NCBI RefSeq assembly: GCF_045291545.1
Contig: NZ_CP149514.1
Coordinates: forward strand, 620,001 to 684,000
Source of the DNA: Gallaecimonas sp045291545
GTDB taxonomy: Bacteria; Pseudomonadota; Gammaproteobacteria; Enterobacterales; Gallaecimonadaceae
Direction: 5' to 3'
DNA: 64,000 bases
A program made the position numbers and the translations under genes. Numbering within the stretch: the first letter of the stretch is position 1; every line of letters starts with the position of its first letter. The notes beneath the pieces are model-generated. The model saw nothing but the letters and a program-made list of their open reading frames with translations. It made no database searches and was not told the origin of the DNA. Below, one piece after another: positions 8,527 through 17,035 of this stretch.

Positions 8527-10164
8527 ATGACGACAAATTATATCTTTGTGACGGGCGGTGTAGTTTCCTCCCTCGGTAAGGGCATTGCTGCGGCATCCCT
8601 GGCAGCCATCCTCGAAGCTCGTGGTCTGAAAGTGACCATCATGAAGCTCGACCCCTACATCAACGTTGATCCGGGTACCATGAGCCCTTACCAGCACGGT
8701 GAGGTTTATGTGACCGAGGACGGCGCCGAAACCGACCTGGACCTGGGTCACTACGAACGTTTCATCCGTACCAAGATGAGCCGTCGCAATAACTTCACCA
8801 CCGGCCGTATTTATGCTGATGTACTGCGCAAAGAGCGCCGTGGTGACTACCTGGGCGCCACCATTCAGGTGATCCCGCACATCACCAATGAAATCAAAGA
8901 GCGGGTGATTGCCGGTGCCGCAGGCCACGATGTAGCCATTGTCGAGATTGGTGGCACGGTCGGGGATATCGAGTCTCAGCCGTTTTTGGAAGCCATCCGT
9001 CAGATGGGTACCGAAGTGGGCCGCGACCACGCCATGTTCATGCACCTGACCCTGGTGCCTTATCTGGGCGCCTCCGGCGAGGTGAAAACCAAGCCAACCC
9101 AGCATTCTGTCAAAGAGCTGCGCTCTATCGGTATTCAACCGGATATCCTGGTTTGCCGTACCGACCGCGCGGCGCTGCCGTCGTCTGAACGCTCCAAAAT
9201 TGCCCTGTTCACCAACGTTGAAGAAAAAGCGGTGATCAGCCTCAAAGACGTAGACTCCATCTACAAAATCCCGGCGCTGCTCAAAGCACAGAGTCTGGAC
9301 GAACTGGTGGTCAAACGCTTTGGCCTGGAGGTACCCGAAGCCGACTTGGCCGAGTGGGAGCAGGTGATCTATCAGGAAGCCAACCCGCAAGGGGAAATCA
9401 CCATTGCCATGGTGGGTAAATATGTTGAGCTGCCCGATGCCTACAAATCGGTCAACGAAGCGCTCAAACATGCTGGCTTGAAAAACCGCGTTACCGTGCA
9501 CATCAAGTACATCGATTCTCAGGATATCGAGTCCAAGGGCACCAGCTTGCTGGAAAACGTCGACGGTATTTTGGTACCGGGCGGCTTTGGCGAGCGCGGC
9601 ATCGAAGGCAAAGTACTGGCGGCTCAGTACGCCCGCGAAAATAACGTACCTTACCTGGGCATTTGCCTGGGTATGCAAGTAGCACTGATTGAGTTTGCCC
9701 GCCATGTGGCAGGCCTTGAAGGTGCCCACTCTACTGAATTCCAAAAAGACGCTAAGCACCCGGTTGTCGGCCTCATTACCGAATGGTTAGATGAAGGCGG
9801 CGAAGTGGCTGTGCGTGACGAAGACTCCGATCTGGGCGGCACCATGCGCCTGGGTAGCCAGCTTTGTCACCTGATCCCCGGTTCCAAAGCGCACGACCTC
9901 TACGGTGCTGACAGTATCTACGAGCGTCACCGTCACCGCTACGAAGTAAACAATAACTACCGCCCGGCGCTGGAAAAAGCAGGCCTGAAATTTACCGGCC
10001 TGTCGGCAGATAAAAAACTGGTGGAGATCATTGAGATCCCAGGTCACCCCTGGTTTGTTGCCGGCCAGTTCCACCCGGAGTTTACCTCTACACCCCGTGA
10101 CGGCCACCCGCTGTTTGGCGGCTTCGTCAAAGCGGCCTGGGAAGGCCAAAAAGAGAAATCCTGA
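8527..10164 (+). CDS. pyrG: CTP synthase
   Basis: The 545-residue enzyme aminates UTP to CTP using ATP and glutamine-derived ammonia, the last step of pyrimidine ribonucleotide synthesis. The N-terminal synthase domain starts TTNYIFVTGGVVSSLGKGI with the P-loop-like nucleotide site, followed by LDPYINVDPGTMSP. The C-terminal class I glutamine amidotransferase has GICLGMQ with the nucleophilic Cys and QFHPEF with the catalytic His-Glu pair. Length equals E. coli PyrG. It has its own likely promoter after mazG and is followed by eno 54 bases downstream, a widely conserved pair. Confidence 0.97.
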   Translation: MTTNYIFVTGGVVSSLGKGIAAASLAAILEARGLKVTIMKLDPYINVDPGTMSPYQHGEVYVTEDGAETDLDLGHYERFIRTKMSRRNNFTTGRIYADVLRKERRGDYLGATIQVIPHITNEIKERVIAGAAGHDVAIVEIGGTVGDIESQPFLEAIRQMGTEVGRDHAMFMHLTLVPYLGASGEVKTKPTQHSVKELRSIGIQPDILVCRTDRAALPSSERSKIALFTNVEEKAVISLKDVDSIYKIPALLKAQSLDELVVKRFGLEVPEADLAEWEQVIYQEANPQGEITIAMVGKYVELPDAYKSVNEALKHAGLKNRVTVHIKYIDSQDIESKGTSLLENVDGILVPGGFGERGIEGKVLAAQYARENNVPYLGICLGMQVALIEFARHVAGLEGAHSTEFQKDAKHPVVGLITEWLDEGGEVAVRDEDSDLGGTMRLGSQLCHLIPGSKAHDLYGADSIYERHRHRYEVNNNYRPALEKAGLKFTGLSADKKLVEIIEIPGHPWFVAGQFHPEFTSTPRDGHPLFGGFVKAAWEGQKEKS

Positions 10165-10169
10165 TCACC

Positions 10170-10191
10170 AAGCCGCGCTCAAGCGCGGCTT
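10170..10191 (+). other. Hairpin in the pyrG-eno intergenic region, no T tract
   Basis: A 9-bp perfect stem AAGCCGCGC / GCGCGGCTT with a TCAA loop follows the pyrG stop. Because no T run follows, it is more likely a processing, stability or partial attenuation element than a full terminator; eno begins 28 bases later. Confidence 0.6.
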
Positions 10192-10218
10192 AGCACTTAT
10201 GGAAGGACGTTTTAGCTC

Positions 10219-11514
10219 ATGACTACCATTGCCAATATCATTGGCCGCGAAGTACTGGACTCCCGCGGCAACCCCACCGTTGAAGCCGAAGTACACCTGA
10301 ACGACGGCACCGTCGCGCTGGCCTGTGCGCCGTCAGGCGCTTCTACCGGTAGCCGCGAAGCACTGGAACTGCGTGACGGCGACAAGTCCCGCTATTTGGG
10401 CAAAGGCGTACTGACTGCGGTAGCCAATATCAATGGCGCCATTAAAGACGCGCTGGTGGGTAAAGACGCACGCCAGCAGCAAGCCATCGACCAGATCATG
10501 ATTGATCTCGACGGCACCGACAACAAAGCCAAGCTGGGCGCCAACGCCATTCTGGCAGTCTCACTGGCCACCGCCAAAGCCGCTGCGGCCAGTCAGAAAA
10601 AGCCGCTGTACGTCTGGATAGCGGAGCTGAACGGCACCGCTGGCCAGTTCAGCATGCCGGTACCAATGATGAACATCCTCAACGGTGGTGAGCACGCCGA
10701 CAACAACGTCGATATTCAGGAGTTCATGGTGCAGCCGGTCTCCGCGCCAAGCTTTAGTGAAGCGCTGCGGATGGGTGCCGAAATCTTCCACGCCCTGAAA
10801 AAAGTATTGCAAAGCCAAGGTCTGAATACCGCCGTGGGTGATGAAGGTGGCTTTGCCCCGAACCTGAAATCCAACGCCGATGCGCTGGCGGTGATCAAAG
10901 AAGCGGTCAGTGCCGCTGGTTATGAGCTGGGTAAAGACGTGACCCTGGCGTTGGATTGTGCGGCCTCTGAGTTTTACAAAGACGGCCAGTATGTGCTGGC
11001 TGGTGAAGGCAAGTCCTTCGACTCTGAAGGCTTTGCCGACTATCTGGCCGGGCTTTGTGAGCAGTACCCCATTGTGTCTGTCGAAGACGGCCTGGACGAG
11101 TCTGACTGGGCGGGCTGGAAAGTGCTGACCGACAAGCTGGGCAGCAAAATCCAGCTGGTTGGTGACGACCTGTTCGTGACCAACACCAAGATCCTCAAAG
11201 AAGGGATCGAGAAGGGTATCGGTAACTCTATTCTCATCAAGTTCAACCAAATCGGTTCTCTGACCGAAACCCTGGCCGCCATTAAAATGGCCAAGGACGC
11301 CGGTTACACTGCTGTGATTTCCCACCGCAGTGGCGAAACCGAAGATGCCACCATCGCTGATCTGGCGGTGGGCACTGCCGCCGGGCAAATCAAGACCGGT
11401 TCACTGTGCCGCTCTGATCGGGTCGCCAAGTACAACCAGCTGCTGCGTATCGAGCAGCAGCTGGCAGACCAGGCGGTCTACCGCGGCCTGCGTGAAATCA
11501 AAGGCCAGGGCTGA
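10219..11514 (+). CDS. eno: Enolase
   Basis: The 431-residue glycolytic enzyme interconverts 2-phosphoglycerate and phosphoenolpyruvate, and in many Gammaproteobacteria also sits in the RNA degradosome. The family sequence is intact: N-terminal DSRGNPTVEAEV, GASTGSREALELRDGD loop, VGDEGGFAPN, the Mg ligand region DCAASEF, SVEDGL and the signature LIKFNQIGSLTETLAAI, then the C-terminal SHRSGETEDATIADLAVG. The ribosome site GGAAGG lies 11 bases before the ATG. A strong terminator directly follows, so it is the last gene of the unit. Confidence 0.97.
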   Translation: MTTIANIIGREVLDSRGNPTVEAEVHLNDGTVALACAPSGASTGSREALELRDGDKSRYLGKGVLTAVANINGAIKDALVGKDARQQQAIDQIMIDLDGTDNKAKLGANAILAVSLATAKAAAASQKKPLYVWIAELNGTAGQFSMPVPMMNILNGGEHADNNVDIQEFMVQPVSAPSFSEALRMGAEIFHALKKVLQSQGLNTAVGDEGGFAPNLKSNADALAVIKEAVSAAGYELGKDVTLALDCAASEFYKDGQYVLAGEGKSFDSEGFADYLAGLCEQYPIVSVEDGLDESDWAGWKVLTDKLGSKIQLVGDDLFVTNTKILKEGIEKGIGNSILIKFNQIGSLTETLAAIKMAKDAGYTAVISHRSGETEDATIADLAVGTAAGQIKTGSLCRSDRVAKYNQLLRIEQQLADQAVYRGLREIKGQG

Positions 11515-11534
11515 GCCAACTGAGGTATGCTAGA

Positions 11535-11558
11535 GCCGCCCCTATGGGCGGCTTTTTT
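11535..11558 (+). terminator. Intrinsic terminator of eno
   Basis: Perfect 7-bp stem GCCGCCC / GGGCGGC with a CTAT loop and six T. An ATG in the loop (11544) is in frame with the next gene but is an unlikely start for that reason. Confidence 0.9.
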
Positions 11559-11567
11559 GTTGACGCC

Positions 11568-12257
11568 ATGGAATCACCTACACGTAGCATCACTAACAGC
11601 AATCGCTATCGCCCCGGCAGTTACCTGTTATGGCTGCTGCTGGCGGTGCTGCTGCATGGCGCTCTGCTGTGGTGGTTACCGCTGGCTGAGCCGCCACCAG
11701 CGTTGCCGCTAACACCAAAAAAGGCGATTCATGCCACCTTGCTGGTGGCTAAACCGGCGGTGGCGCAAAGCGCCCAAGCCGGTAGCGGTGATGACCGGCA
11801 AACAGACGCGGCGCCGGTAGCGACGGTGGCGGCCGGCTCTGCTTCGCCGCCAGGGCGAAAAGTACCGGTAAAACAGCAAGGCTCCTTGGCAGCCAGCCCC
11901 AAAGCGTCGCCACAGCCGCAACAGGTAGTTAGCACCGGGGATTTTTCTGAACAATTGCAGGGTAGTCTGCAACGGCTGCAACAGCAGCGCCAGCAGCAAT
12001 GGTTGGATCAGCAACATCAGGCCAGTGCCGGCCCGCAGGCGATCCAGCGGCCGCAAGGACGCTCTCGTAAAGCCCAGATCATCGACCTGGGTGGCAATGA
12101 CCGCCTCTATCGAGGCCCCAATGGGGAATGTGCCCTGCTCAGGCAAATTCAGGGTCTGCAAGGGCCGGAAACGGTGTGGTTACAAACCTCGCTGTGCAGT
12201 AAGCCGGAAGCGGATATCCAGTCTTTTATCAACAAGCGTATTCATGGCGGGGGCTAG
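11568..12257 (+). CDS. TonB-like one-helix protein of unknown function
   Basis: I do not recognise a named family. The ATG at 11568 gives 229 residues: a short basic cytoplasmic N-terminus, one membrane helix (about 19-39, rich in Leu and Trp), then a long low-complexity Pro/Ala/Gln stretch with a Gln-rich coiled segment (about 123-150), and a compact C-terminal end (about 170-229) with two cysteines that could form a disulfide in the periplasm. The topology resembles TonB or TolA energy-transducing proteins, but the TonB C-terminal fold and YP-type signatures are not visible. It lies after the eno terminator and before a glutathione transferase, splitting the usual eno-ftsB neighbourhood. 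An energy-transducer or envelope scaffold role is only an inference from architecture. Confidence 0.7.
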   Translation: MESPTRSITNSNRYRPGSYLLWLLLAVLLHGALLWWLPLAEPPPALPLTPKKAIHATLLVAKPAVAQSAQAGSGDDRQTDAAPVATVAAGSASPPGRKVPVKQQGSLAASPKASPQPQQVVSTGDFSEQLQGSLQRLQQQRQQQWLDQQHQASAGPQAIQRPQGRSRKAQIIDLGGNDRLYRGPNGECALLRQIQGLQGPETVWLQTSLCSKPEADIQSFINKRIHGGG

Positions 12258-12330
12258 AACGGGCAGCTATTTGGATATAGCTACGGCTACCTGCTAGGGT
12301 GTTTTTTCTCAATCCAGCCAAGGAGTTGTT

Positions 12331-13008
12331 ATGTCTCTTAAATGGCCCATCAAGCATCCCGAACGTCTGCAACTGTTTACGTTGGCCACCCCCAACGGCC
12401 AGAAGGTCTCGATTGCCCTTGAAGAGCTGGGTATTGCTTATGAAGCCCATCGAGTTGATATCACTGCCAATGAACAGTTTGAGCCACAGTTTCTGGCGGT
12501 TAATCCCAACAATAAAATCCCCGCCATCATTGACCCTGATGGCCCCAATGGGGAGTTGCGCTTGTTTGAGTCGGGCGCCATTTTGCTTTATCTGGCAGAG
12601 AAAACCGGCAAGCTGCTACCAACCGAGCCGGCGAAACGCTCAGAGTGTATTCAGTGGCTGTTTTTCCAGATGGCCGGGGTTGGCCCGATGTTTGGCCAGT
12701 TTGGCCACTTTCATAAATACGCCGGTGAAAAATGTACCCATCCGTACCCCAAGGAACGCTACCGCAACGAAGCGCGGCGCTTACTGGGCGTCTTGGAACA
12801 GCGCCTGACGGGCCGGCAATACCTGATGGGCGATGAGTACAGCATTGCGGATATTGCCACTTTTCCCTGGGTGGGTTGCCTGGACTGGGGTTACAACGCC
12901 CGGGAGGTCATTGGTCTTGACGAGTTTCCGGCCGTGATGGCCTGGTTTGCGCGTTGTACCAGCCGGCCTGCCGCTGAGCGGGGGCTGCGCGTTGGTAGTG
13001 GTGACTAA
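12331..13008 (+). CDS. yfcG: Glutathione S-transferase family protein, YfcG/YghU-type disulfide-bond oxidoreductase
   Basis: The 225-residue cytoplasmic protein has a thioredoxin-like N-domain with TLATPNGQKVSIALEELG, in which Thr-Pro-Asn contacts glutathione in the Nu-class enzymes, then NPNNKIPAIIDPDG and ESGAILLYLAEKTG, and an all-alpha C-domain with MGDEYSIADIATFPWV. Over most of its length it closely resembles E. coli YfcG, which reduces disulfides using bound glutathione and has little ordinary transferase activity. An AAGGAG ribosome site is 6 bases before the ATG. It probably forms a single-gene unit bounded by a terminator. The exact paralogue name (yfcG versus yghU) is less certain than the family. 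Confidence 0.85.
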   Translation: MSLKWPIKHPERLQLFTLATPNGQKVSIALEELGIAYEAHRVDITANEQFEPQFLAVNPNNKIPAIIDPDGPNGELRLFESGAILLYLAEKTGKLLPTEPAKRSECIQWLFFQMAGVGPMFGQFGHFHKYAGEKCTHPYPKERYRNEARRLLGVLEQRLTGRQYLMGDEYSIADIATFPWVGCLDWGYNAREVIGLDEFPAVMAWFARCTSRPAAERGLRVGSGD

Positions 13009-13021
13009 CTGTCACCGTCCG

Positions 13022-13051
13022 CGCCGGCACTGTTTTAGCGCCGGCGTTTTT
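13022..13051 (+). terminator. Intrinsic terminator after the glutathione transferase gene
   Basis: Stem CGCCGGC / GCCGGCG with an 11-base loop, followed by five T. Confidence 0.75.
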
Positions 13052-13149
13052 AGCTGACGCCTGCCACGTTCACCGTCTTTTTAGCCGCTGGGCATTCCCA
13101 AAGGCGCGCCGGGCCACCATAATAGGCCCGGTAACCAAAAGGAGTCAGC

Positions 13150-13461
13150 ATGGCACGGTTGGCAATGGTGCTGCTGGTGTTGCTGGGGCTGTTACAGTAC
13201 CGTCTCTGGTTTGGCGACAATGCCGTTCATGACCACTGGCAGCTCAAAGCAGATATCACCCGTATCCAAACCCAAAACGCGCAACTGAAAAAGCGTAACA
13301 GCCTGATGTTTGCCGAGGTCAAAGACCTGCGCAAAGGGCTGTCTGCCGTGGAAGAACGGGCGCGTAATCAGCTGGGCATGGTCAAGGATGGTGAAACCTT
13401 CTACCGGGTGCTGCGCTCGGGTTACCACAACGAGGACGAGGCCAGCGATACTCATGACTGA
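13150..13461 (+). CDS. ftsB: Cell division protein FtsB
   Basis: This 103-residue bitopic inner-membrane protein joins FtsL and FtsQ in the divisome core that activates septal peptidoglycan synthesis. It has a very short cytoplasmic N-terminus, one membrane helix (about 3-20), and a periplasmic coiled coil (about 30-75, heptad-like with QTQNAQLKKRN), followed by the conserved ERARNQLGMVKDGETFYRV end. Length matches E. coli FtsB (103). AAAGGAG precedes the ATG. It heads a tightly packed run: its stop is overlapped by the ispD start, the standard order in Gammaproteobacteria. Confidence 0.95.
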   Translation: MARLAMVLLVLLGLLQYRLWFGDNAVHDHWQLKADITRIQTQNAQLKKRNSLMFAEVKDLRKGLSAVEERARNQLGMVKDGETFYRVLRSGYHNEDEASDTHD

Positions 13462-14149
13462 TGCCGTTATCGCGCTGGTGCCGGCAGCGGGGATAGGCCG
13501 GCGCATGGGCGCGGGCAAACCCAAGCAATACCTGCCACTGACCGACCAGCACTGCATTCTTGATGAAACCCTCAGCCGCCTGCTCAATTGTTCTGCCATC
13601 AGTGAAGTGGTGGTGGCGCTGGCGGTCGACGACCCTTATTTCGATGATTTACAGCAGGCCACACACCCGCGGCTGCGCACCGTTATTGGCGGTGAGCAGC
13701 GGGCTGATTCGGTACTGGCCGGGCTACAGGCGGTCAACCCTGACATTCACCCCTGGGTAATGGTGCATGACGCTGCCCGGCCACTGATCACCGAGGGTGA
13801 TATTGCCGCGCTGCTTGTAAAGGCGCGTCAGGGCCAGGGGGCCATTTTGGCGGCGCCACTGGTAGACACTATCAAATGGTCTGGTGACGGCCAGTGCATT
13901 GAAGAAACGGTGCCGCGCCAGCATCTGTGGCGAGCACTGACACCGCAGTGTTTTCCAACGGCGCTACTGCGCCAGGCCTTGGCTGAAGCCCTGGCCGAGG
14001 GTGCCAGCATTACCGATGAAGCCTCGGCGATGGAGCGGCTCGGGCTCAATGTCGCTTTGGTGCCGGGGCGCACTGACAACCTGAAAATCACGCAGCCGGA
14101 TGACTTAGCGCTGGCGCGCTGGCTGCTCAGCCAACAGGAGAACCGCTGA
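13454..14149 (+). CDS. ispD: 2-C-methyl-D-erythritol 4-phosphate cytidylyltransferase
   Basis: The 231-residue enzyme joins CTP and MEP to form CDP-ME in the non-mevalonate isoprenoid pathway. It starts MTDAVIALVPAAGIGRRMGAGK, the nucleotidyltransferase motif with the CTP-binding glycine/Arg/Lys loop, contains VMVHDAARPLIT, and ends with the RTDNLKITQPDDLALA family signature. The frame is open upstream to 13310 inside ftsB; I chose the ATG at 13454, eight bases before the ftsB stop, because it gives the family N-terminus. Its stop overlaps the ispF start (TGATG), so IspD and IspF are coupled, as in many relatives. Confidence 0.96.
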   Translation: MTDAVIALVPAAGIGRRMGAGKPKQYLPLTDQHCILDETLSRLLNCSAISEVVVALAVDDPYFDDLQQATHPRLRTVIGGEQRADSVLAGLQAVNPDIHPWVMVHDAARPLITEGDIAALLVKARQGQGAILAAPLVDTIKWSGDGQCIEETVPRQHLWRALTPQCFPTALLRQALAEALAEGASITDEASAMERLGLNVALVPGRTDNLKITQPDDLALARWLLSQQENR

Positions 14150-14625
14150 TGCGCATAGGCCACGGTTTTGACGTACATAAATTTGGTGCCGACCGGCCCC
14201 TGGTATTAGGGGGAGTTACCGTCGAGCACGACACCGGCCTGGTTGCCCATTCCGATGGTGATGTGGTGCTGCATGCGGTGGCTGATGCGCTGCTGGGCGC
14301 AGTCGCACTGGGTGATATTGGCCGCCATTTCCCGGATACCGATCCTACTTTTGCCAACGCTGATAGCCGGGTGCTGTTGCGCCACGTGCAGGCGCTGGTC
14401 AGCGCCAAGGGTTACCGGCTGGGTAACCTGGATGTGACCATTATGGCGCAGGCTCCGAAAATGGCACCGCATGTAGCGGCCATGGCGGCCAATATCGCAG
14501 CGGATCTGGATGCCGAGGCGAGCCAGGTGAACGTGAAAGCCACCACCACAGAAAAGCTCGGCTTTGTTGGCCGCCAGGAAGGTATTGCCGTTGCCGCGGT
14601 GGTACTGCTGGAGCTTGCGGCATGA
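14149..14625 (+). CDS. ispF: 2-C-methyl-D-erythritol 2,4-cyclodiphosphate synthase
   Basis: The 158-residue trimeric enzyme cyclises CDP-ME 2-phosphate with loss of CMP. It begins MRIGHGFDVHKFG, which holds the zinc ligands Asp8 and His10, and carries SDGDVVLHAVADALLGA with the third zinc His, the DIGRHFPDTDP flexible loop and the C-terminal VNVKATTTEKLGFVGRQEGI motif. Length matches E. coli IspF (159). The third MEP-pathway gene in this window, ispE, is about 28 kb away. Confidence 0.97.
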   Translation: MRIGHGFDVHKFGADRPLVLGGVTVEHDTGLVAHSDGDVVLHAVADALLGAVALGDIGRHFPDTDPTFANADSRVLLRHVQALVSAKGYRLGNLDVTIMAQAPKMAPHVAAMAANIAADLDAEASQVNVKATTTEKLGFVGRQEGIAVAAVVLLELAA

Positions 14626-15617
14626 GTGTGCAAGCGCTCTTTAAGCGCAGTGCCGAGGACTTTGTGGTACACGAACAGCTGGGCTTTAGCCCCAGCGGTG
14701 AAGGCGAGCACCTGTTCGTCGAGATTGAAAAGCGTGGCATGAATACCCAGTGGGCCTGCAAGCTGCTGGCAGAAGCCTGCGGTGTGCGCGAACGTGACAT
14801 CAGCCATTCCGGTTTAAAAGACCGTCATGCCGTCACCCGGCAGTGGCTGTCAGTGTGGCTACCCGGCAAGACAGACCCGGATCTCAGCGCCCTGAATACG
14901 GATGAGCTGCAGGTGCTGAATGTCAGCCGTCACCACAAGAAACTGCGAATTGGTACCCATAAGGCCAACGACTTTATTATCCGTCTGCATCAGCTCAGCG
15001 ATGTTGACCAAGCGCAGCAGGCGCTGACCACCCTTGCCCAGCATGGCTTTGCCAATACCTTTGGTGACCAGCGTTTTGGCCGCGATCAGCACAACCTGAC
15101 TGTGTTCGATGCAGTGCTGGCCGGTAAGCGCATGAAAAAGCCCCGGCAGAGTATGGCTATTTCCGCGGCCCGCTCGGCACTGTTTAATGCCGTCGCGGCC
15201 CATCGTCAGGCTGAAGGGCTGATGCAACAAGTGTTGGCCGGTGATGTGCTGATGCTTGCTGGCAGCCACTCGGTATTTGTGGCCCAGGCCGATGAACTGC
15301 CAACGCTGCAACAGCGCCTGGACAGTGGTGATGTGCAACTGACCGGGCCGCTATGGGGCAAAGGCGGCGTCGTTGCCGAAGGCGCCGCTCAGGCTCTGGA
15401 ACAAGCGGCCCTGAGCGACTGGCAAGACTATTGTCAGGGGCTGGAGAAACTGGCCAGTGCCAGCCGTCGGCCGCTATGGTTAAAGCCGGCACTGACCTGG
15501 CAATGGCAGGGTAACAGTGTCGAGTTACGCTTTACGCTGCCTACCGGCAGCTACGCAACCGCCCTGTTGGGGCAGGCATTTACGTTAACTGAGCCGGCCA
15601 GGGTAGAGGAGACGTGA
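14622..15617 (+). CDS. truD: tRNA pseudouridine(13) synthase TruD
   Basis: The 331-residue enzyme isomerises U13 to pseudouridine in tRNA-Glu. The catalytic Asp67 lies in SHSGLKDRHAVT, and the NTFGDQRFGR segment is the conserved NxxF-type motif near the active site. The TRUD insertion domain and the C-terminal LPTGSYATALLGQ are present. It is somewhat shorter than the E. coli protein (349), mostly at the end. The start overlaps the ispF stop by four bases and the stop overlaps the surE region, in the conserved ispF-truD-surE order. Confidence 0.95.
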   Translation: MSVQALFKRSAEDFVVHEQLGFSPSGEGEHLFVEIEKRGMNTQWACKLLAEACGVRERDISHSGLKDRHAVTRQWLSVWLPGKTDPDLSALNTDELQVLNVSRHHKKLRIGTHKANDFIIRLHQLSDVDQAQQALTTLAQHGFANTFGDQRFGRDQHNLTVFDAVLAGKRMKKPRQSMAISAARSALFNAVAAHRQAEGLMQQVLAGDVLMLAGSHSVFVAQADELPTLQQRLDSGDVQLTGPLWGKGGVVAEGAAQALEQAALSDWQDYCQGLEKLASASRRPLWLKPALTWQWQGNSVELRFTLPTGSYATALLGQAFTLTEPARVEET

Positions 15618-15619
15618 GC

Positions 15620-16372
15620 ATGAAAATACTGGTCAGTAATGATGATGGCGTACATGCCCCCGGTATTGCTGCCTTGGCTGAAGCATTGGCGGCAGTGGGC
15701 GAAGTGCGGGTGGTGGCGCCGGATCGCAACTGCTCCGGTGCGTCTAATTCACTGACGCTGGAAAATCCGCTTCGGGCTTTACGTCTGGATAATGGCTTTT
15801 ATTCGGTAAAAGGCACGCCGACCGACTGCGTGCATCTGGCCATCAATGGCTTGTGGGACGATTGGCAGCCGGATCTGGTGGTCGCGGGTGTTAATGCCGG
15901 TGCCAACCTGGGCGATGACGTACTCTATTCCGGTACTGTTGCTGCTGCCACAGAAGGGCGCCATCTGGGCTTGCCAGCGGTGGCGGTGAGCCTGGTTGGC
16001 CGCCGGCTTGAGCATTACCACAGTGCCGCCCGGGTGGCCGCCGACGTGGTGGCAGGCCTGGCCGACCACCCATTGCCGCCCATGCATATCCTTAATATCA
16101 ATGTGCCGGATCTGCCCTTTGAGCAACTGACCGGCACTGAGGTTACACGCCTTGGCTACCGGCACCGCGCTGAAAGCATGGTCAAGACCACAGATCCGGC
16201 AGGCCGTGACATCTACTGGCTGGGGCCGGTAGGAAAAAGTGCTGATGCCGGCCCTGGCACCGATTTTTATGCTGTCAGTGAAGGGCGGGTGTCGGTGACG
16301 CCGCTGCAAATAGATTTGACTGCCCACAGCATGCTGGCACCATTAGCGGGTTGGCTTGAAAAACGGCGTTGA
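15620..16372 (+). CDS. surE: 5'/3'-nucleotidase SurE
   Basis: The 250-residue metal-dependent phosphatase acts on nucleoside 5' and 3' monophosphates and short polyphosphates; it is associated with stationary-phase survival. MKILVSNDDGVHAPGI holds the Asp-Asp metal pair, followed by RNCSGASNSLTL and the VAGVNAGANLGDDVLYSGTVAAA motif with the metal Asn. A GTG two codons earlier is possible, but the ATG at 15620 has GAGGAGA at 15606-15612 as a well-placed ribosome site and matches the family start. It precedes pcm as in E. coli. Confidence 0.96.
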   Translation: MKILVSNDDGVHAPGIAALAEALAAVGEVRVVAPDRNCSGASNSLTLENPLRALRLDNGFYSVKGTPTDCVHLAINGLWDDWQPDLVVAGVNAGANLGDDVLYSGTVAAATEGRHLGLPAVAVSLVGRRLEHYHSAARVAADVVAGLADHPLPPMHILNINVPDLPFEQLTGTEVTRLGYRHRAESMVKTTDPAGRDIYWLGPVGKSADAGPGTDFYAVSEGRVSVTPLQIDLTAHSMLAPLAGWLEKRR

Positions 16373-16396
16373 TGCCTTGGAGCGGGAACAGGAACA

Positions 16397-17035
16397 ATGG
16401 CCACTGAAGGTATGGGAGCACGCAACCGGCTGATCACGCAGTTGCGGCAAGAAGGCATCAGCAATGAACGGGTGTTAGCGGCAATGAATAACGTGCCGCG
16501 GCATTGGTTTGTCGACGATGTGCTGGCCCATAAAGCCTATGACAACACGGCGCTTCCCATCGGTGGCGGTCAAACTATCTCGCAGCCTTATATTGTGGCC
16601 CGTATGACCGAGCTGCTGCTACGTGGCGGCCACTTGAACAAGGTTCTGGAAATTGGCACCGGCTCGGGTTTTCAAACGGCGGTGCTGGCGCAGCTGTGTG
16701 ATCAGGTATTTAGTGTGGAACGCATTAAAAACCTGCAATACCAGGCGCGGCGGCGTTTGCAACGGCTGGACTTTCATAACGTGCAAATGAAGCATGGCGA
16801 TGGCTGGCAGGGCTGGGCCAGCAAAGGCCCCTTTGACGGTATCATCGTTACGGCGGCGCCGGAGGCCATTCCCGATGCCCTTTTGGGGCAGCTGGCTGAC
16901 GGTGGCGTCATGGTGATCCCGGTCGGCGAGCAAGAGCAAGTATTGAAGGTGATCACCCGGCAGGGGCAAACCTATAGTGTCAATGATGTGGAGTGGGTGC
17001 GCTTTGTGCCCCTGGTTTCAGGAAGCCTTTTGTGA
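16397..17035 (+). CDS. pcm: Protein-L-isoaspartate O-methyltransferase
   Basis: The 212-residue cytoplasmic repair enzyme methylates L-isoaspartyl residues with SAM, starting their conversion back to aspartate. It has the family block ALPIGGGQTISQPYIVARMTE, the SAM motif LEIGTGSGFQTAVLAQL, VERIKNLQYQARRRL, and KGPFDGIIVTAAPEAIP. The first ATG is preceded by AGGAACA; another ATG five codons in is less favoured. Its stop overlaps the GTG start of the next gene (GTGA). The surE-pcm-yqaA-nlpD-rpoS order ties it to stationary-phase physiology. Confidence 0.96.
   Translation: MATEGMGARNRLITQLRQEGISNERVLAAMNNVPRHWFVDDVLAHKAYDNTALPIGGGQTISQPYIVARMTELLLRGGHLNKVLEIGTGSGFQTAVLAQLCDQVFSVERIKNLQYQARRRLQRLDFHNVQMKHGDGWQGWASKGPFDGIIVTAAPEAIPDALLGQLADGGVMVIPVGEQEQVLKVITRQGQTYSVNDVEWVRFVPLVSGSLL

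Noticed and set aside
11544..11567. Upstream ATG extending the TonB-like protein by eight residues
   Set aside because: It lies in the loop of the eno terminator hairpin, so it is unlikely to be a start; the ATG at 11568 leads into the basic N-terminus and membrane helix.
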